From NCBI GenBank assembly GCA_963703075.1, contig OY969786.1, forward strand, positions 2,418,001-2,482,000: 64,000 nt of DNA. The letters run 5' to 3'. This document shows, one piece after another, positions 8,067-15,420 of this stretch. The translations under genes and the position numbers were made by a program. The notes under the pieces were generated by a model that was not told the origin of the DNA, did no database searches, and saw nothing but the letters and a program-made list of their open reading frames with translations. Within the stretch, counting starts at the first letter, position 1. The number at the start of each line of letters is the position of its first letter. Origin of the DNA: Korobacter sp963703075 (GTDB lineage Bacteria; Acidobacteriota; Terriglobia; Terriglobales; Acidobacteriaceae).

Positions 8067-9308
8067 TCAGTTGTTGTCCTTCCCGGCGAACAAGTCCGAC
8101 ATCACGTTGACGCCGCGATCGCACGCATGATTCAGGCAAGGCAGATCGAAGGCCGCTTCCAAAGTTTTCAGAAGGGAGTAGTGGGTATAGAACTTTGGAC
8201 TGGAGACGCCCCGGCGTCCATAGTTCGTATCCACGATCAAGAGCACCTGGTTGGTAGTGGGCGCCACGCTGTAATCGTTCTCATCCCAGATGATCACGAT
8301 GGCGTTGTTGCCCTTATTCCAAACCGAGGACTTCTTGATGGCTGTCACGAGCCGCTGGACGGTGACATCGCCCTGCTGGATCAGGGCTTCGTTCAATCCA
8401 TTCTGGGTTCCGTTGTCGTTCGGATCGCCAAGGCAAACCGCGCCCGCGTTGGATTTTCCATGCTGGTCGTTGCACTGGTTGGGGGCAATAAAGGAGAAGT
8501 TCGGCAGGTTGCCGCTGCCGAGGGCTTCGTAGAGTCCCCCGACGCCATCGAAGGGGCGGATATTACGGAGGCTCAACTGGGGATCAAATCCATCCTGGAC
8601 GGAGCGGAAATAGACGAAGGGATCGTGTTTGGCTGCGTAGAGTTGAACGTAGCCGCCGTTTTGGACGAGGCCGGCCGGAGGAACGGACTTGTCGGTGAAG
8701 GTTCCGTCGCTGTAGTTGACGTAATCGGCGCCACCCAGGGGAAGGCTCTCCTGAAAGCTCGCCCAGGTCTTGCCGGCGGTCACCAGTTGATCGGCAATTG
8801 TCTTTCCGTGGATATCGGTCTCGGCCGGAATAGACATGGTGCCATTGATATTGATATCTCCAGGAGGTCCAGAAGTCTCGTTCGTGTAATCGATGGCGGG
8901 CGTGGCCGCATCGGCACCGGTCCCGTAGATGGGGCACACGGGAGCGCCAACCGCCTCGGTGTCGGCAGTGCCGGTGGCGAGGTTGGTGAGGCAAGAAGCA
9001 TCGTGCCAATCCGGAGTGCTATCGGAGAGCACGCCAAAGTTGGAGCCGCCGACCACTTCCAGGTAGTTGGTGAGGCTGGGATGGGCGACGGCGAAGTAGT
9101 TATCGCCCGAGTTGGCGGTTTTCGCCAATTGGTTGGTGTATGGGGCGCTCGGGTTGTTGATGATCTGCGCATAGCCATGGTTCTCCATCATGATCAGGAA
9201 AACGTGATCAAGGTGAGGAACTCCCTTCGGCGTTGCCTTTTCCTCGGCAGACGCCGGAACCGCCAGACCTGCCGCGATGAGCGCCAGGGTTGCGATTTTC
9301 ATTTTCAT
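8067..9308 (-). CDS. Secreted alkaline-phosphatase-fold phosphoesterase (PLC/acid phosphatase family, PF04185-like)
   Basis: 413 residues with a clear Sec signal peptide (MKMKIATLALIAAGLAVPASA), so it acts outside the cytoplasmic membrane. The family opening motif HVFLIMMENHGY carries the metal-binding Glu/Asn. Further blocks are VAHPSLTNYLEVVGG, FSFIAPNQCNDQHG and the late VIIWDENDYS. Members hydrolyse phosphate esters (phospholipase C and acid phosphatase types); the substrate here is unknown. It is a single gene with its own upstream region holding a palindrome at 9393-9408. The start ATG is preceded by an 11-base G run at 9330-9340. Confidence 0.85.
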   Translation of the reverse strand: MKMKIATLALIAAGLAVPASAEEKATPKGVPHLDHVFLIMMENHGYAQIINNPSAPYTNQLAKTANSGDNYFAVAHPSLTNYLEVVGGSNFGVLSDSTPDWHDASCLTNLATGTADTEAVGAPVCPIYGTGADAATPAIDYTNETSGPPGDININGTMSIPAETDIHGKTIADQLVTAGKTWASFQESLPLGGADYVNYSDGTFTDKSVPPAGLVQNGGYVQLYAAKHDPFVYFRSVQDGFDPQLSLRNIRPFDGVGGLYEALGSGNLPNFSFIAPNQCNDQHGKSNAGAVCLGDPNDNGTQNGLNEALIQQGDVTVQRLVTAIKKSSVWNKGNNAIVIIWDENDYSVAPTTNQVLLIVDTNYGRRGVSSPKFYTHYSLLKTLEAAFDLPCLNHACDRGVNVMSDLFAGKDNN

Positions 9309-9392
9309 GTGAGTCGTTCTCCGTTGGGCGGGGGGGGGGGTTTCTTTTCCCGCGACTGAGTACCGGACGGTAACGGCAATTTGCTACGTGGC

Positions 9393-9408
9393 GGTTACGG
9401 AACCGTAA
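9393..9408. promoter_or_regulatory. Palindrome upstream of the phosphoesterase gene, possible operator
   Basis: TTACGG-AA-CCGTAA (9395-9408) lies about 85 bases upstream of the phosphoesterase start. A related half-element ACGGTAACGG is at ~9367-9376. The position suits a repressor or activator site, but no cognate regulator is adjacent. Confidence 0.3.
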
Positions 9409-9524
9409 AGATTCGGTGAACCGGAAACATTATTCACAACGAGCCATACGATTTCCCTCTACCACGCCAACTTTTGTCGCGCAGTGAAAATAGGTTGCGC
9501 TTCGCCACATTGATCGGAGGTTGT

Positions 9525-10013
9525 TCAGGCATTGGCACGGGTCAGCCAGCCGCTAAGAAACTTCTGATTGGTGGGCACGGCTTCGACGAGGCCTTCGTAG
9601 AAAGTCACGAGCAAGCGCCGGTAGGCGTCAAGCAAGAGCAACGGAGACGACTGGTTGACGGCATGGAGGGTGGCGGGGCCGATGCAGCCATCGACCGGAA
9701 CGAGGCCTCCACCGGCATTCTGCACGGCGCGCTGGAGGAACTTGACGGCCTGCGATTTGCCGACGAGGACGGCGGTATCGAGGACCTTGGCGGCGACTTG
9801 CTGATCGCGCACCTGATCGAGTTGGAGTGGGATCCAGAAATCGCGACGATAGATGGTTTCGGCATCGGCCCGCGTAAGGTGAGCGACGTCGACGGTGGGG
9901 TAACTGCGTTTGCAGATACCGAAGTTGGTTTCACCGCCGGCGTCGGCGGGATCGTGCACGTGCCCGCCTTCGTGCCGGAGCACGATGGGGATGGCTGCTT
10001 CGAATTCTGCCAT
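9525..10013 (-). CDS. GH108-type lysozyme/endolysin with a C-terminal peptidoglycan-binding segment
   Basis: 162 residues. The N-terminal signature LRHEGGHVHDPADAGGETNFGI is the glycosyl-hydrolase-108 pattern, with the catalytic Glu in the EGG triad (E15). The C-terminal half (VPVDGCIGPATLHAVN...FYEGLVEAVPTNQKFLSGWLTRAN) matches the peptidoglycan-binding domain normally paired with it. No signal peptide is visible, as in holin-dependent phage lysins. The start at 10013 has an AAGGAG ribosome site; the longer upstream frame lacks family similarity. It lies 34 bases after a Cys-cluster hypothetical gene. It could be a prophage remnant or a domesticated wall hydrolase. Confidence 0.85.
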   Translation of the reverse strand: MAEFEAAIPIVLRHEGGHVHDPADAGGETNFGICKRSYPTVDVAHLTRADAETIYRRDFWIPLQLDQVRDQQVAAKVLDTAVLVGKSQAVKFLQRAVQNAGGGLVPVDGCIGPATLHAVNQSSPLLLLDAYRRLLVTFYEGLVEAVPTNQKFLSGWLTRANA

Positions 10014-10047
10014 GATTCTCCTTTCGTTCGATCGATGATGCGATGGA

Positions 10048-10614
10048 TCAGGCGTTTTTCTTTTTGAGGGCACCGAGTTCGAAGCTGTCGGGCAGGCCGG
10101 GCTCGGAGCTTACGCTTTTCCTGGGCGGCAGCTCGGCGAAGTTGGCGGGCTGCACGGCGGCGGCGACCTCCTGCGCGGGGGGATCGGACGGAGCGGGGGC
10201 TGGGTTTTGTTCCTGCTCGATCTCTTCCTGGATTTCCTGTTCCAGAATTTCCTCTTCCTGGTTGTGGTAGTGATCGTAGCGGCGGCTATTTTTCGAAGTG
10301 CGGAAACTGGCATGGCGAACATTACCAGCGGCGGTCTGCAGGCCGTAGAGGACGAGTCCGGCGGTCTTATGGTCGATCTGCCCGGAGAGCAGTGCGTTGA
10401 GGGTATCGCCAATGGCGAGCTGGATGGACTCCGCGTCTTCCAGGATGGGAAGTTGAAACGGGAGCTTGTGCCGGGCGGCGCGGCGCTGACGCTTCACGCG
10501 CTCGCGCGCGGCCTGATGAAAGAAGCAGAACGCTTCGTCCTTGAGTGCGGGTGATTCGCAGATTGAACCGTTGGCTTTGACGTGATTGCAGAGAAGGACT
10601 TTGGTTCTGCCCAT
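10048..10614 (-). CDS. Acidobacteria-type hypothetical protein with N-terminal Cys3His cluster
   Basis: 188 residues, function unknown. The N-terminus has regularly spaced potential metal ligands C9, C19, C30 and H33 (CNHVKANGSICESPAL...FCFFH). A helical segment follows (LPFQLPILEDAESIQLAIGDTLNALLSG...TAGLVLYGLQTAAGN). The tail is low-complexity and acidic/Pro-rich (EEEILEQEIQEEIEQEQ). From memory, proteins of this layout recur in acidobacterial genomes, which I could not check here. It probably shares a transcript with the GH108 gene 34 bases downstream. A small zinc-binding or DNA-associated role is only a guess. Confidence 0.65.
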   Translation of the reverse strand: MGRTKVLLCNHVKANGSICESPALKDEAFCFFHQAARERVKRQRRAARHKLPFQLPILEDAESIQLAIGDTLNALLSGQIDHKTAGLVLYGLQTAAGNVRHASFRTSKNSRRYDHYHNQEEEILEQEIQEEIEQEQNPAPAPSDPPAQEVAAAVQPANFAELPPRKSVSSEPGLPDSFELGALKKKNA

Positions 10615-10696
10615 GCTGGCCTCGTGTTGGTTCTTGGGTTAACCCCATCCGGTGAGGCGCTTCCATGTTTTCAATCAGTTACCTGAGCTAATCTGC

Positions 10697-10754
10697 GCAA
10701 AATATTGAACACGCGTGAGTTGCAGGCAAAATCCTGAAAACGAACGAGTTGCCG
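10697..10754. repeat. Two-unit 29-nt-spaced motif (GCAAAAT...TGAAMAC)
   Basis: GCAAAATATTGAACAC begins at 10697 and GCAAAATCCTGAAAAC at 10726, exactly 29 bases apart. The same two-unit arrangement with the same spacing recurs at 59926/59955, and a looser copy lies at 62722-62765. Apart from this motif and the tandem duplication at 10901-11246, the 665-base gap 10615-11279 shows nothing gene-like. Confidence 0.6.
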
Positions 10755-10900
10755 ACCGGACTCCCAGAACGCAAAAAGATTAAGGGCCAGCAGGACTTTG
10801 GATAGAAATCCGGGCCTGCTGACCCTTGCATGCACAGGATAGGTAGATGGTGGGGCGATGTCTGTGATGGATGAACGCGGCGGACGTGAGCGGCGTCACG

Positions 10901-11246
10901 TGGCGAAGTTCAACGGTAGGGTTCAAGGATCAGGTTTTAGGGATCAGGGGTCAGTGGGCGGGGGACGATGGGCTCATCCGCTGTCAGCTATCGGGTAAAA
11001 CGAATGCGTTTCTTGATCTCGTGAGGCTCGGGAAGTGGAAGATTTAGCCGACGGACGGCTGATTGCCAATCCGTGGCGAAGTTCAAGGGTAGGGTTCAGG
11101 GACTCGGTTCTAGGATCAGGGGTCAGTGGGCGGGGGACGATGGGCCGTCCGCTGTCAGCTATCGGGTAAAACGAATGCGTTTCTTGATCTCGTGAGGTTC
11201 GGGAATTGGAAGATTTTGGCCGACGGACGGCTGATTGCCAATCCGT
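10901..11246. repeat. Tandem duplication of a ~173-bp intergenic block
   Basis: Copy 1 runs 10901-11073 and copy 2 runs 11074-11246. Both share GGATCAGGGGTCAGTGGGCG, CTGTCAGCTATCGGGTAAAA, CGTTTCTTGATCTCGTGAG and GACGGACGGCTGATTGCCAA. The copies differ at roughly a dozen positions, so the duplication is not a recent assembly artefact. It lies downstream of lemA. Confidence 0.85.
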
Positions 11247-11279
11247 CGGGTCATGAGTGAGCGCCTTGTGTCCGTCGTT

Positions 11280-11876
11280 CTAATGGGCGGGAGCGGCTTG
11301 CGATTGAGGTTGGGTGAACTGGACCTTGGGGACGGCGCGCGAGGCTTCGGAGGCCTGGAAGTAGGCGTCGTTGCGATGGAAGCCGGCGCTGGCGGCGAAG
11401 AGGCTCGCGGGAAATTGTCCGATATAGGTGTTGTAGTCCTGGAGGGTGTCGTTGTAGCGGCGGCGTTCGACGGAGATGCGGTTCTCGGTGCCGGCGAGTT
11501 CATCCTGGAGGCGGAGGAAATTTTCATTGGAGCGCAGTTGGGGATAGTTTTCGACGACGGCGAGGAGGCGGCCGAGAGCGCCGTCGAGTTGACCGTTGGC
11601 GGCGATCTTATCCTGCGGGGTGTTGGCGCTGAGGAGGCGAGCGCGGGCGTTGGCGATATCGCCGAAGACGGTCACCTCCTGCTGGGCGTAACCTTTGACG
11701 GTTTCGACGAGGTTAGGGATGAGGTCGGCGCGGCGTTGGAGGGCGACATCGACGTTGGCCCACTGGTTCTTGACGGCTTCGTTCTTTTGCACCAGGGTGT
11801 TCTTGGTGGAGATGTACATGCCGAAGATGCTGAGGACGATGAGACCGATGACTACGAGAACGATGAGTGCTTTCAT
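11280..11876 (-). CDS. lemA: LemA family membrane-anchored protein
   Basis: 198 residues: one N-terminal TM helix (~3-23, with a short N-terminal tail), then a long helical domain. The family core VDVALQRRADLIPNLVETVKGYA near residues 40-62 and the block ENRISVERRRYNDTLQDYN are clear. Biochemical function is unsettled; LemA is associated with envelope stress and is often encoded beside TPM-domain proteins, as here (TPM gene about 1.2 kb upstream on the same strand). The ribosome site AGGAG precedes the ATG. Confidence 0.93.
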   Translation of the reverse strand: MKALIVLVVIGLIVLSIFGMYISTKNTLVQKNEAVKNQWANVDVALQRRADLIPNLVETVKGYAQQEVTVFGDIANARARLLSANTPQDKIAANGQLDGALGRLLAVVENYPQLRSNENFLRLQDELAGTENRISVERRRYNDTLQDYNTYIGQFPASLFAASAGFHRNDAYFQASEASRAVPKVQFTQPQSQAAPAH

Positions 11877-11894
11877 GCTGCTCCTATCGTTTTA

Positions 11895-12234
11895 CCCGGG
11901 GGCTGAAGCCCCGGGGGATTGCGCGGGAGACGCGGCGCTGAAGCGCCGCTTTACCCGCAGGGGCTAAAGCCCCGGAACCTCTGGATTCTGACGGCACGAC
12001 TAAAGTCGTGCCCTGATACAAACCTTTGCTGCGGCACGATGCACGTCGTGTACAGATATGACCCCGCAGGGGCTGAAGCCCCGGAATTTCTGGACTCTGA
12101 CGGCACGACTGAAGTCGTGCCCTGATACAAACCTTTGCTGCGACACGACTACGTGCCCTGATACAAACCTTTGCTGCGGCATGATGCGTAACGTGCCCTA
12201 AAAACCCGTGCTGCGGCACGACTGAAGTCGTGCC
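11895..12234. repeat. Cluster of hairpin repeats with a common C(TRAA)G loop
   Basis: At least seven perfect or near-perfect hairpins share a T[GA]AA loop closed by C-G but have unrelated stems. Examples are GCGGCGC(TGAA) at 11932-11949, GGGGC(TAAA) at 11960-11973, GGCACGAC(TAAA) at 11993-12012, GGGGC(TGAA) at 12069-12082, and GGCACGAC(TGAA) at 12102-12121 and 12215-12234. A composite unit of about 85 bases (GGGGC hairpin, spacer, GGCACGAC hairpin, CCTGATACAAACCTTTGCTG) is duplicated with a period of ~109. These repeats account for much of the gene-free stretch 11877-12359. Confidence 0.85.
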
Positions 12235-12359
12235 CTTTCACGAAACTTCACGGCATAACGGAATCGTGGTCCTTCTCACAAAACTTGCGGCGCCACGGAA
12301 ATCGTGGTGCTTCACACAAGACAGTGATGCTTTACGACGGGGCGCCGCCTCACGATGAT

Positions 12360-13100
12360 TCAGGCTGAGGCGTCCAGTTTGCGGTCGACCCAGGTGGTTA
12401 CCTGCTCGACGATGGATAGATACCGGCGGAAAGTTTCCTCCGCGTGGAGCGTATGGATGCGGCCTTCGCGGACATCGAAAACCTCCAGGAAAGGCTTGGG
12501 GTCGAAGCCGACAAGTTCGCCGAGCTTCATGGTGATCTCGCGATGATGGGGCGGCGGTTGTTGTCCGACCGCGATCAGCACGTGGCGAAAGAGGGTACCG
12601 AAGCTGGAGATGGATTGCAACATCAGGTTGAGCACGGCATCCTGCTGGGGATTGGCGATATAGCTTTGCCGGAGGCGCAGGAGATTGGTACGCAGTTCGT
12701 GCTCGAGTTGGACGCGATGCAGGGCCATGGGAATTTCGAGCGAAGCGAAAACATCTTCGCCGTCGAGTACACGATGGCGGTGTTTCATGTCGTAGAGCTC
12801 GATGGAAAAGACGTCGGCGGAGCGTTCGATTTCCTCGCGCGTAAAGAGGACGAGCGGGGGATGGCCGCGTTCGAGCCACCAGCGCATGACAGGCGCGAGG
12901 GTGCGCATGGCTTCGAGGGAAAGTTTCTGGACGACGACGAGGACATTGATATCGCTGTAGGCGCGGCGGAAGTCTTTGCCGGCGGCTGAGCCGTAGACGA
13001 TGACGGAGACGAGATTCTTGCCGGCCGATTCGCGCAGCCGGGGGACGAGCTCCGTCAGCTCGGTCTCAGGATTGATTGCGGTTCGATTACCAACCACCAC
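12360..13100 (-). CDS. Nucleotidyltransferase-fold protein (SDIN variant)
   Basis: 246 residues from the GTG at 13100, which sits behind a strong GGAGGAGG ribosome site that itself lies inside the Gly-rich tail of the upstream TPM gene; the two genes overlap by 14 bases. The N-terminus has the polymerase-beta-type motif VIVYGSAAGKDFRRAYSDIN. The usual second acidic residue of the DxD pair is Asn here, so classic two-metal catalysis may be altered. The C-terminal ~140 residues are helical (HRVQLEHELRTNLLRLRQSY). The substrate is unknown, and a catalytically weakened or regulatory role is possible. Confidence 0.75.
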   Translation of the reverse strand: MVVGNRTAINPETELTELVPRLRESAGKNLVSVIVYGSAAGKDFRRAYSDINVLVVVQKLSLEAMRTLAPVMRWWLERGHPPLVLFTREEIERSADVFSIELYDMKHRHRVLDGEDVFASLEIPMALHRVQLEHELRTNLLRLRQSYIANPQQDAVLNLMLQSISSFGTLFRHVLIAVGQQPPPHHREITMKLGELVGFDPKPFLEVFDVREGRIHTLHAEETFRRYLSIVEQVTTWVDRKLDASA

Positions 13101-13878
13101 TTGCGCCACCTCCTCCGGAGCTGCCTCCACCGAAACCACCGAATCCACCACCACCACCGCCGCCAAAACCGCCACCGCCGCCGAAGCCGCCACCGCCGAT
13201 CCAAGGGCCCATCCAGAAGCCGCCACCACCACGGCGTCCGCCGGTGCCACCGGTGATCAGGCGGAAGATGAAGCGGATGAAATTGAAGACCAGGATAACG
13301 ATGAAGACGATGAAGAACCACGGCATGGGCGATTCGTTGCGCTGCTGCGGTGGGGGCGCAACATTCTGCACGCCGCTGAGCTGGACGTTGGCATCGGCGG
13401 CAATGGTTTGCGCCACGCGGGTCGCCATGAGATTGAGCGCGGCGGAATAGTTGTTGTCTTTAAAAAGCGGAACGGCTTCGCGGCCGAAGCCGCCGACTTT
13501 GCCGTCGGGCAGAATGGGCTCGAGGCCGTAGCCAACCTCGGTGCGGTACTTGCGATCCTGGATGGCGGCGAGGATGAGGACGCCGCGATCGGAACTTTTG
13601 CCGCCCACGCCCCAGGCTTTGAAGAGCTTCACGGCATAGTCGTCGATGTCGTCGCCGTCGAGCGACTTGACGGTGACGATGGCGATCTGGGCGTGGGCCT
13701 TCTGATCAATTTGGGTAGCGAGATTTTCGAGGCTGGCCTTGGTTTCGGGATTGAGGACGCCGGCGAAATCGTCGACGTAACCGGTCGGCTTGAGCGACTG
13801 GATAGGCTCCGCGACGCACAGGAGCGCGCAGAGGAAGACGAAGGTCAGCACTGCCACACGAAGCGAGCGTAGAAGCAT
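13087..13878 (-). CDS. TPM-domain (YgcG-like) membrane protein with Gly-rich tail
   Basis: 263 residues from the ATG at 13878. A signal peptide (LLRSLRVAVLTFVFLCALLCVAEP) is followed by a TPM domain with GYVDDFAGVLNPETKASLE, IAIVTVKSLDGDDIDDYAV and GYGLEPILPDG. A TM segment (~PMPWFFIVFIVILVFNFIRF) and a long Gly-rich C-terminus follow. TPM proteins are membrane-linked, with phosphatase-like or assembly roles, and commonly neighbour lemA. The longer upstream frame to 14043 lacks domain support and would bury the signal peptide. Confidence 0.88.
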   Translation of the reverse strand: MLLRSLRVAVLTFVFLCALLCVAEPIQSLKPTGYVDDFAGVLNPETKASLENLATQIDQKAHAQIAIVTVKSLDGDDIDDYAVKLFKAWGVGGKSSDRGVLILAAIQDRKYRTEVGYGLEPILPDGKVGGFGREAVPLFKDNNYSAALNLMATRVAQTIAADANVQLSGVQNVAPPPQQRNESPMPWFFIVFIVILVFNFIRFIFRLITGGTGGRRGGGGFWMGPWIGGGGFGGGGGFGGGGGGGFGGFGGGSSGGGGASGGW

Positions 13879-14058
13879 TGCTTGGATTGTACCGGAAGGA
13901 GGGGAGCATTCCGCGGATTTGGTGCGGAGCGCGTTATTGCGGACCGGTGATAAAGACCGCGTCAGCGATGACTCGGGCGGCGTCGATTGTTTCCGACTCA
14001 CAATTTCTCTTCCGAGTGTTGCGCGGGCTCCCCTCTTGCCCATTGGGTGCAGTGATTT

Positions 14059-14472
14059 TTACGCAAGCCTCCGGTGAGTGGCGGGAATGAACATGGCGAC
14101 GGCGCGGGTACCTGGTCGAAGGGCCCACGAGGCGACTGTCATAACCGCCAGGATGAGAGGGGCGAGGACGTGGAAGCCATACGCGCCGTATCCGCCGACG
14201 GCGGCGCAGGAGACGGCGGCGCCGGTCAGGTCAAAGAAGATGCCGGCGTAGGCCCATTCCTTGAGACGGGGAAATCCGGGGGCGAGGATCGCCATCGCGC
14301 CCAGGACTTTCCAAAATCCCAGGATGGCGAAGAAATACATGGGGTAGCCCAGCAGGGGCACGACTCCATGCGGGTTGTTCTCGAATTGCGCAAGCTGAGC
14401 GAGGCCGCCGCCGCCGATAAAGAAAGCGACGAGCCCGGTCATCGTCCAGTAGGTAACGATTCTTGATTTCAT
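14059..14472 (-). CDS. DoxX-like integral membrane protein
   Basis: 137 residues with four predicted TM helices (VTYWTMTGLVAFFIGGGGLAQL, YPMYFFAILGFWKVLGAMAIL, WAYAGIFFDLTGAAVSCAAV, LAPLILAVMTVASWALRP). This matches the DoxX-like family often found third in ArsR-SRPBCC operons. It starts 2 bases after the SRPBCC stop, so co-expression is near certain. The biochemical role is unknown. Confidence 0.85.
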   Translation of the reverse strand: MKSRIVTYWTMTGLVAFFIGGGGLAQLAQFENNPHGVVPLLGYPMYFFAILGFWKVLGAMAILAPGFPRLKEWAYAGIFFDLTGAAVSCAAVGGYGAYGFHVLAPLILAVMTVASWALRPGTRAVAMFIPATHRRLA

Positions 14473-14474
14473 AA

Positions 14475-14882
14475 TCACTCCAATCCTCCGACCACACGCT
14501 CCAAGTTGCCGATGAAGTTCTGCCATCCGTAAGTCGCGCCCTTGTAAGCGGCATCGGTTTCGGAGCGGAAACCGGATTGCTCCATGCGCAAGTTGGTCCC
14601 GGTGGGAATGGGGGTGAGAACCCAGGTCACGACCGTTTCGAGACCATAGGCGGCCCAGGTGTAAGACAAGGTTTTGGGGGGTTCGACGGTCAAGACTTTG
14701 CCGTCCACCGAACCCCAGTCGGCACGAAAGCTGAAACGGTGGCCGACGACCGGCTGGAAATCGTTCTTCATCAGCCACTCCTCGATCAGAGGGCCTTGAG
14801 TGAGGGCGCGCCAGATTTTTTCCGGCGGATGCGGCACCTCGCGTTCGACGACGACGGTATGGGTCGGGGCAGTATTGGTCAT
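14475..14882 (-). CDS. SRPBCC/AHSA1-type ligand-binding domain protein
   Basis: 135 residues forming a START-like hydrophobic-pocket fold. It has VVVEREVPHPPEKIWRALTQ at the N-terminus, the WGSVDGKVLTVEPPKTLSYTW core, and a final helix ending GWQNFIGNLERVV. It overlaps the arsR stop by four bases (ATGA) and precedes DoxX. The ArsR-SRPBCC pairing is a widespread module; the ligand is unknown. Confidence 0.9.
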   Translation of the reverse strand: MTNTAPTHTVVVEREVPHPPEKIWRALTQGPLIEEWLMKNDFQPVVGHRFSFRADWGSVDGKVLTVEPPKTLSYTWAAYGLETVVTWVLTPIPTGTNLRMEQSGFRSETDAAYKGATYGWQNFIGNLERVVGGLE

Positions 14883-15202
14883 TGATCCATCCTTTTCAGC
14901 AGCGTTTCGAGTTGATCGAATCGGTCGCGCCAGAAGGATCCGTAGAGGGTCATCCAGTCGACCAGGGGGGATAGCGCTTGCGGCCGGGCGCTGTAGTGAG
15001 TTTCGCGTCCTTCTCGCCGGTCGCGCACCAAGCGGGCAAGTTTAAGGACCGCGAGGTGTTTCGACACGGCCGGTTGGGAGACTCCGGCGCGATACGTCAA
15101 GGCATGCACGGTCTGCTCGCCGTCGCGGGAGAGGTGCTCAAAGATGGCGCGACGAGTGGGGTCGGAGAGAGCCTTGAACAGATTGTCGGGCTGGAGTTGC
15201 AT
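14879..15202 (-). CDS. ArsR-family winged-helix repressor
   Basis: 107 residues from the ATG at 15202 (MQLQPDNLFKALSDPTRR). The winged-helix domain is clear: recognition helix VSQPAVSKHLAVLKLARLV and wing RREGRETHYSAR. The upstream alternative start at 15220 would lie inside the operator and on the -10 box, so it is rejected. The gene is first in arsR-SRPBCC-doxX and very likely represses itself through the palindrome in its promoter. No metal-binding Cys is seen, so it belongs to the non-metal branch. Confidence 0.9.
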   Translation of the reverse strand: MQLQPDNLFKALSDPTRRAIFEHLSRDGEQTVHALTYRAGVSQPAVSKHLAVLKLARLVRDRREGRETHYSARPQALSPLVDWMTLYGSFWRDRFDQLETLLKRMDQ

Positions 15203-15209
15203 GGAAAGA

Positions 15210-15239
15210 ATCATAACCATTTGGTTATGGGTTTGTCAA
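15210..15239 (-). promoter_or_regulatory. arsR promoter with embedded operator palindrome
   Basis: On the minus strand TTGACA (15239-15234), an 18-base spacer and TATGAT (15215-15210). The perfect inverted repeat CATAACCA-TT-TGGTTATG (15212-15229) covers the spacer and the upstream part of the -10 box, ideal for repression. Only seven bases separate the -10 from the arsR ATG, so the mRNA is probably leaderless. Confidence 0.8.
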
Positions 15240-15254
15240 GGGGGGAAGTGCGCC

Positions 15255-15304
15255 GGTTCAGGTTTTAGGTTTTAGGTTTTAGGTTTTAGGGTTCAGGGTT
15301 CAGG
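15255..15304. repeat. Heptamer tandem repeat (GGTTTTA / GGTTCAG)
   Basis: Four consecutive GGTTTTA-type heptamers are flanked by GGTTCAG copies. A degenerate relative (GGTTTTAGGGATCAGGGGTC) occurs in the block at 10930-10953. Confidence 0.85.
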
Positions 15305-15420
15305 CACGACCGAGTGGCGGCCTGCGGGCTGGAGATCCATGCAGTCATCGCACGCACCTGAAGCCTGATACCCGAAACCTCCGGGATCCACTCCATTGCG
15401 GCGGAACTGTCTTTCCGGCG

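Noticed and set aside
13000..13872. Plus-strand proline- or acidic-rich proteins opposite the TPM gene
   Set aside because: They are antisense readings of the Gly-rich tail and TPM domain.
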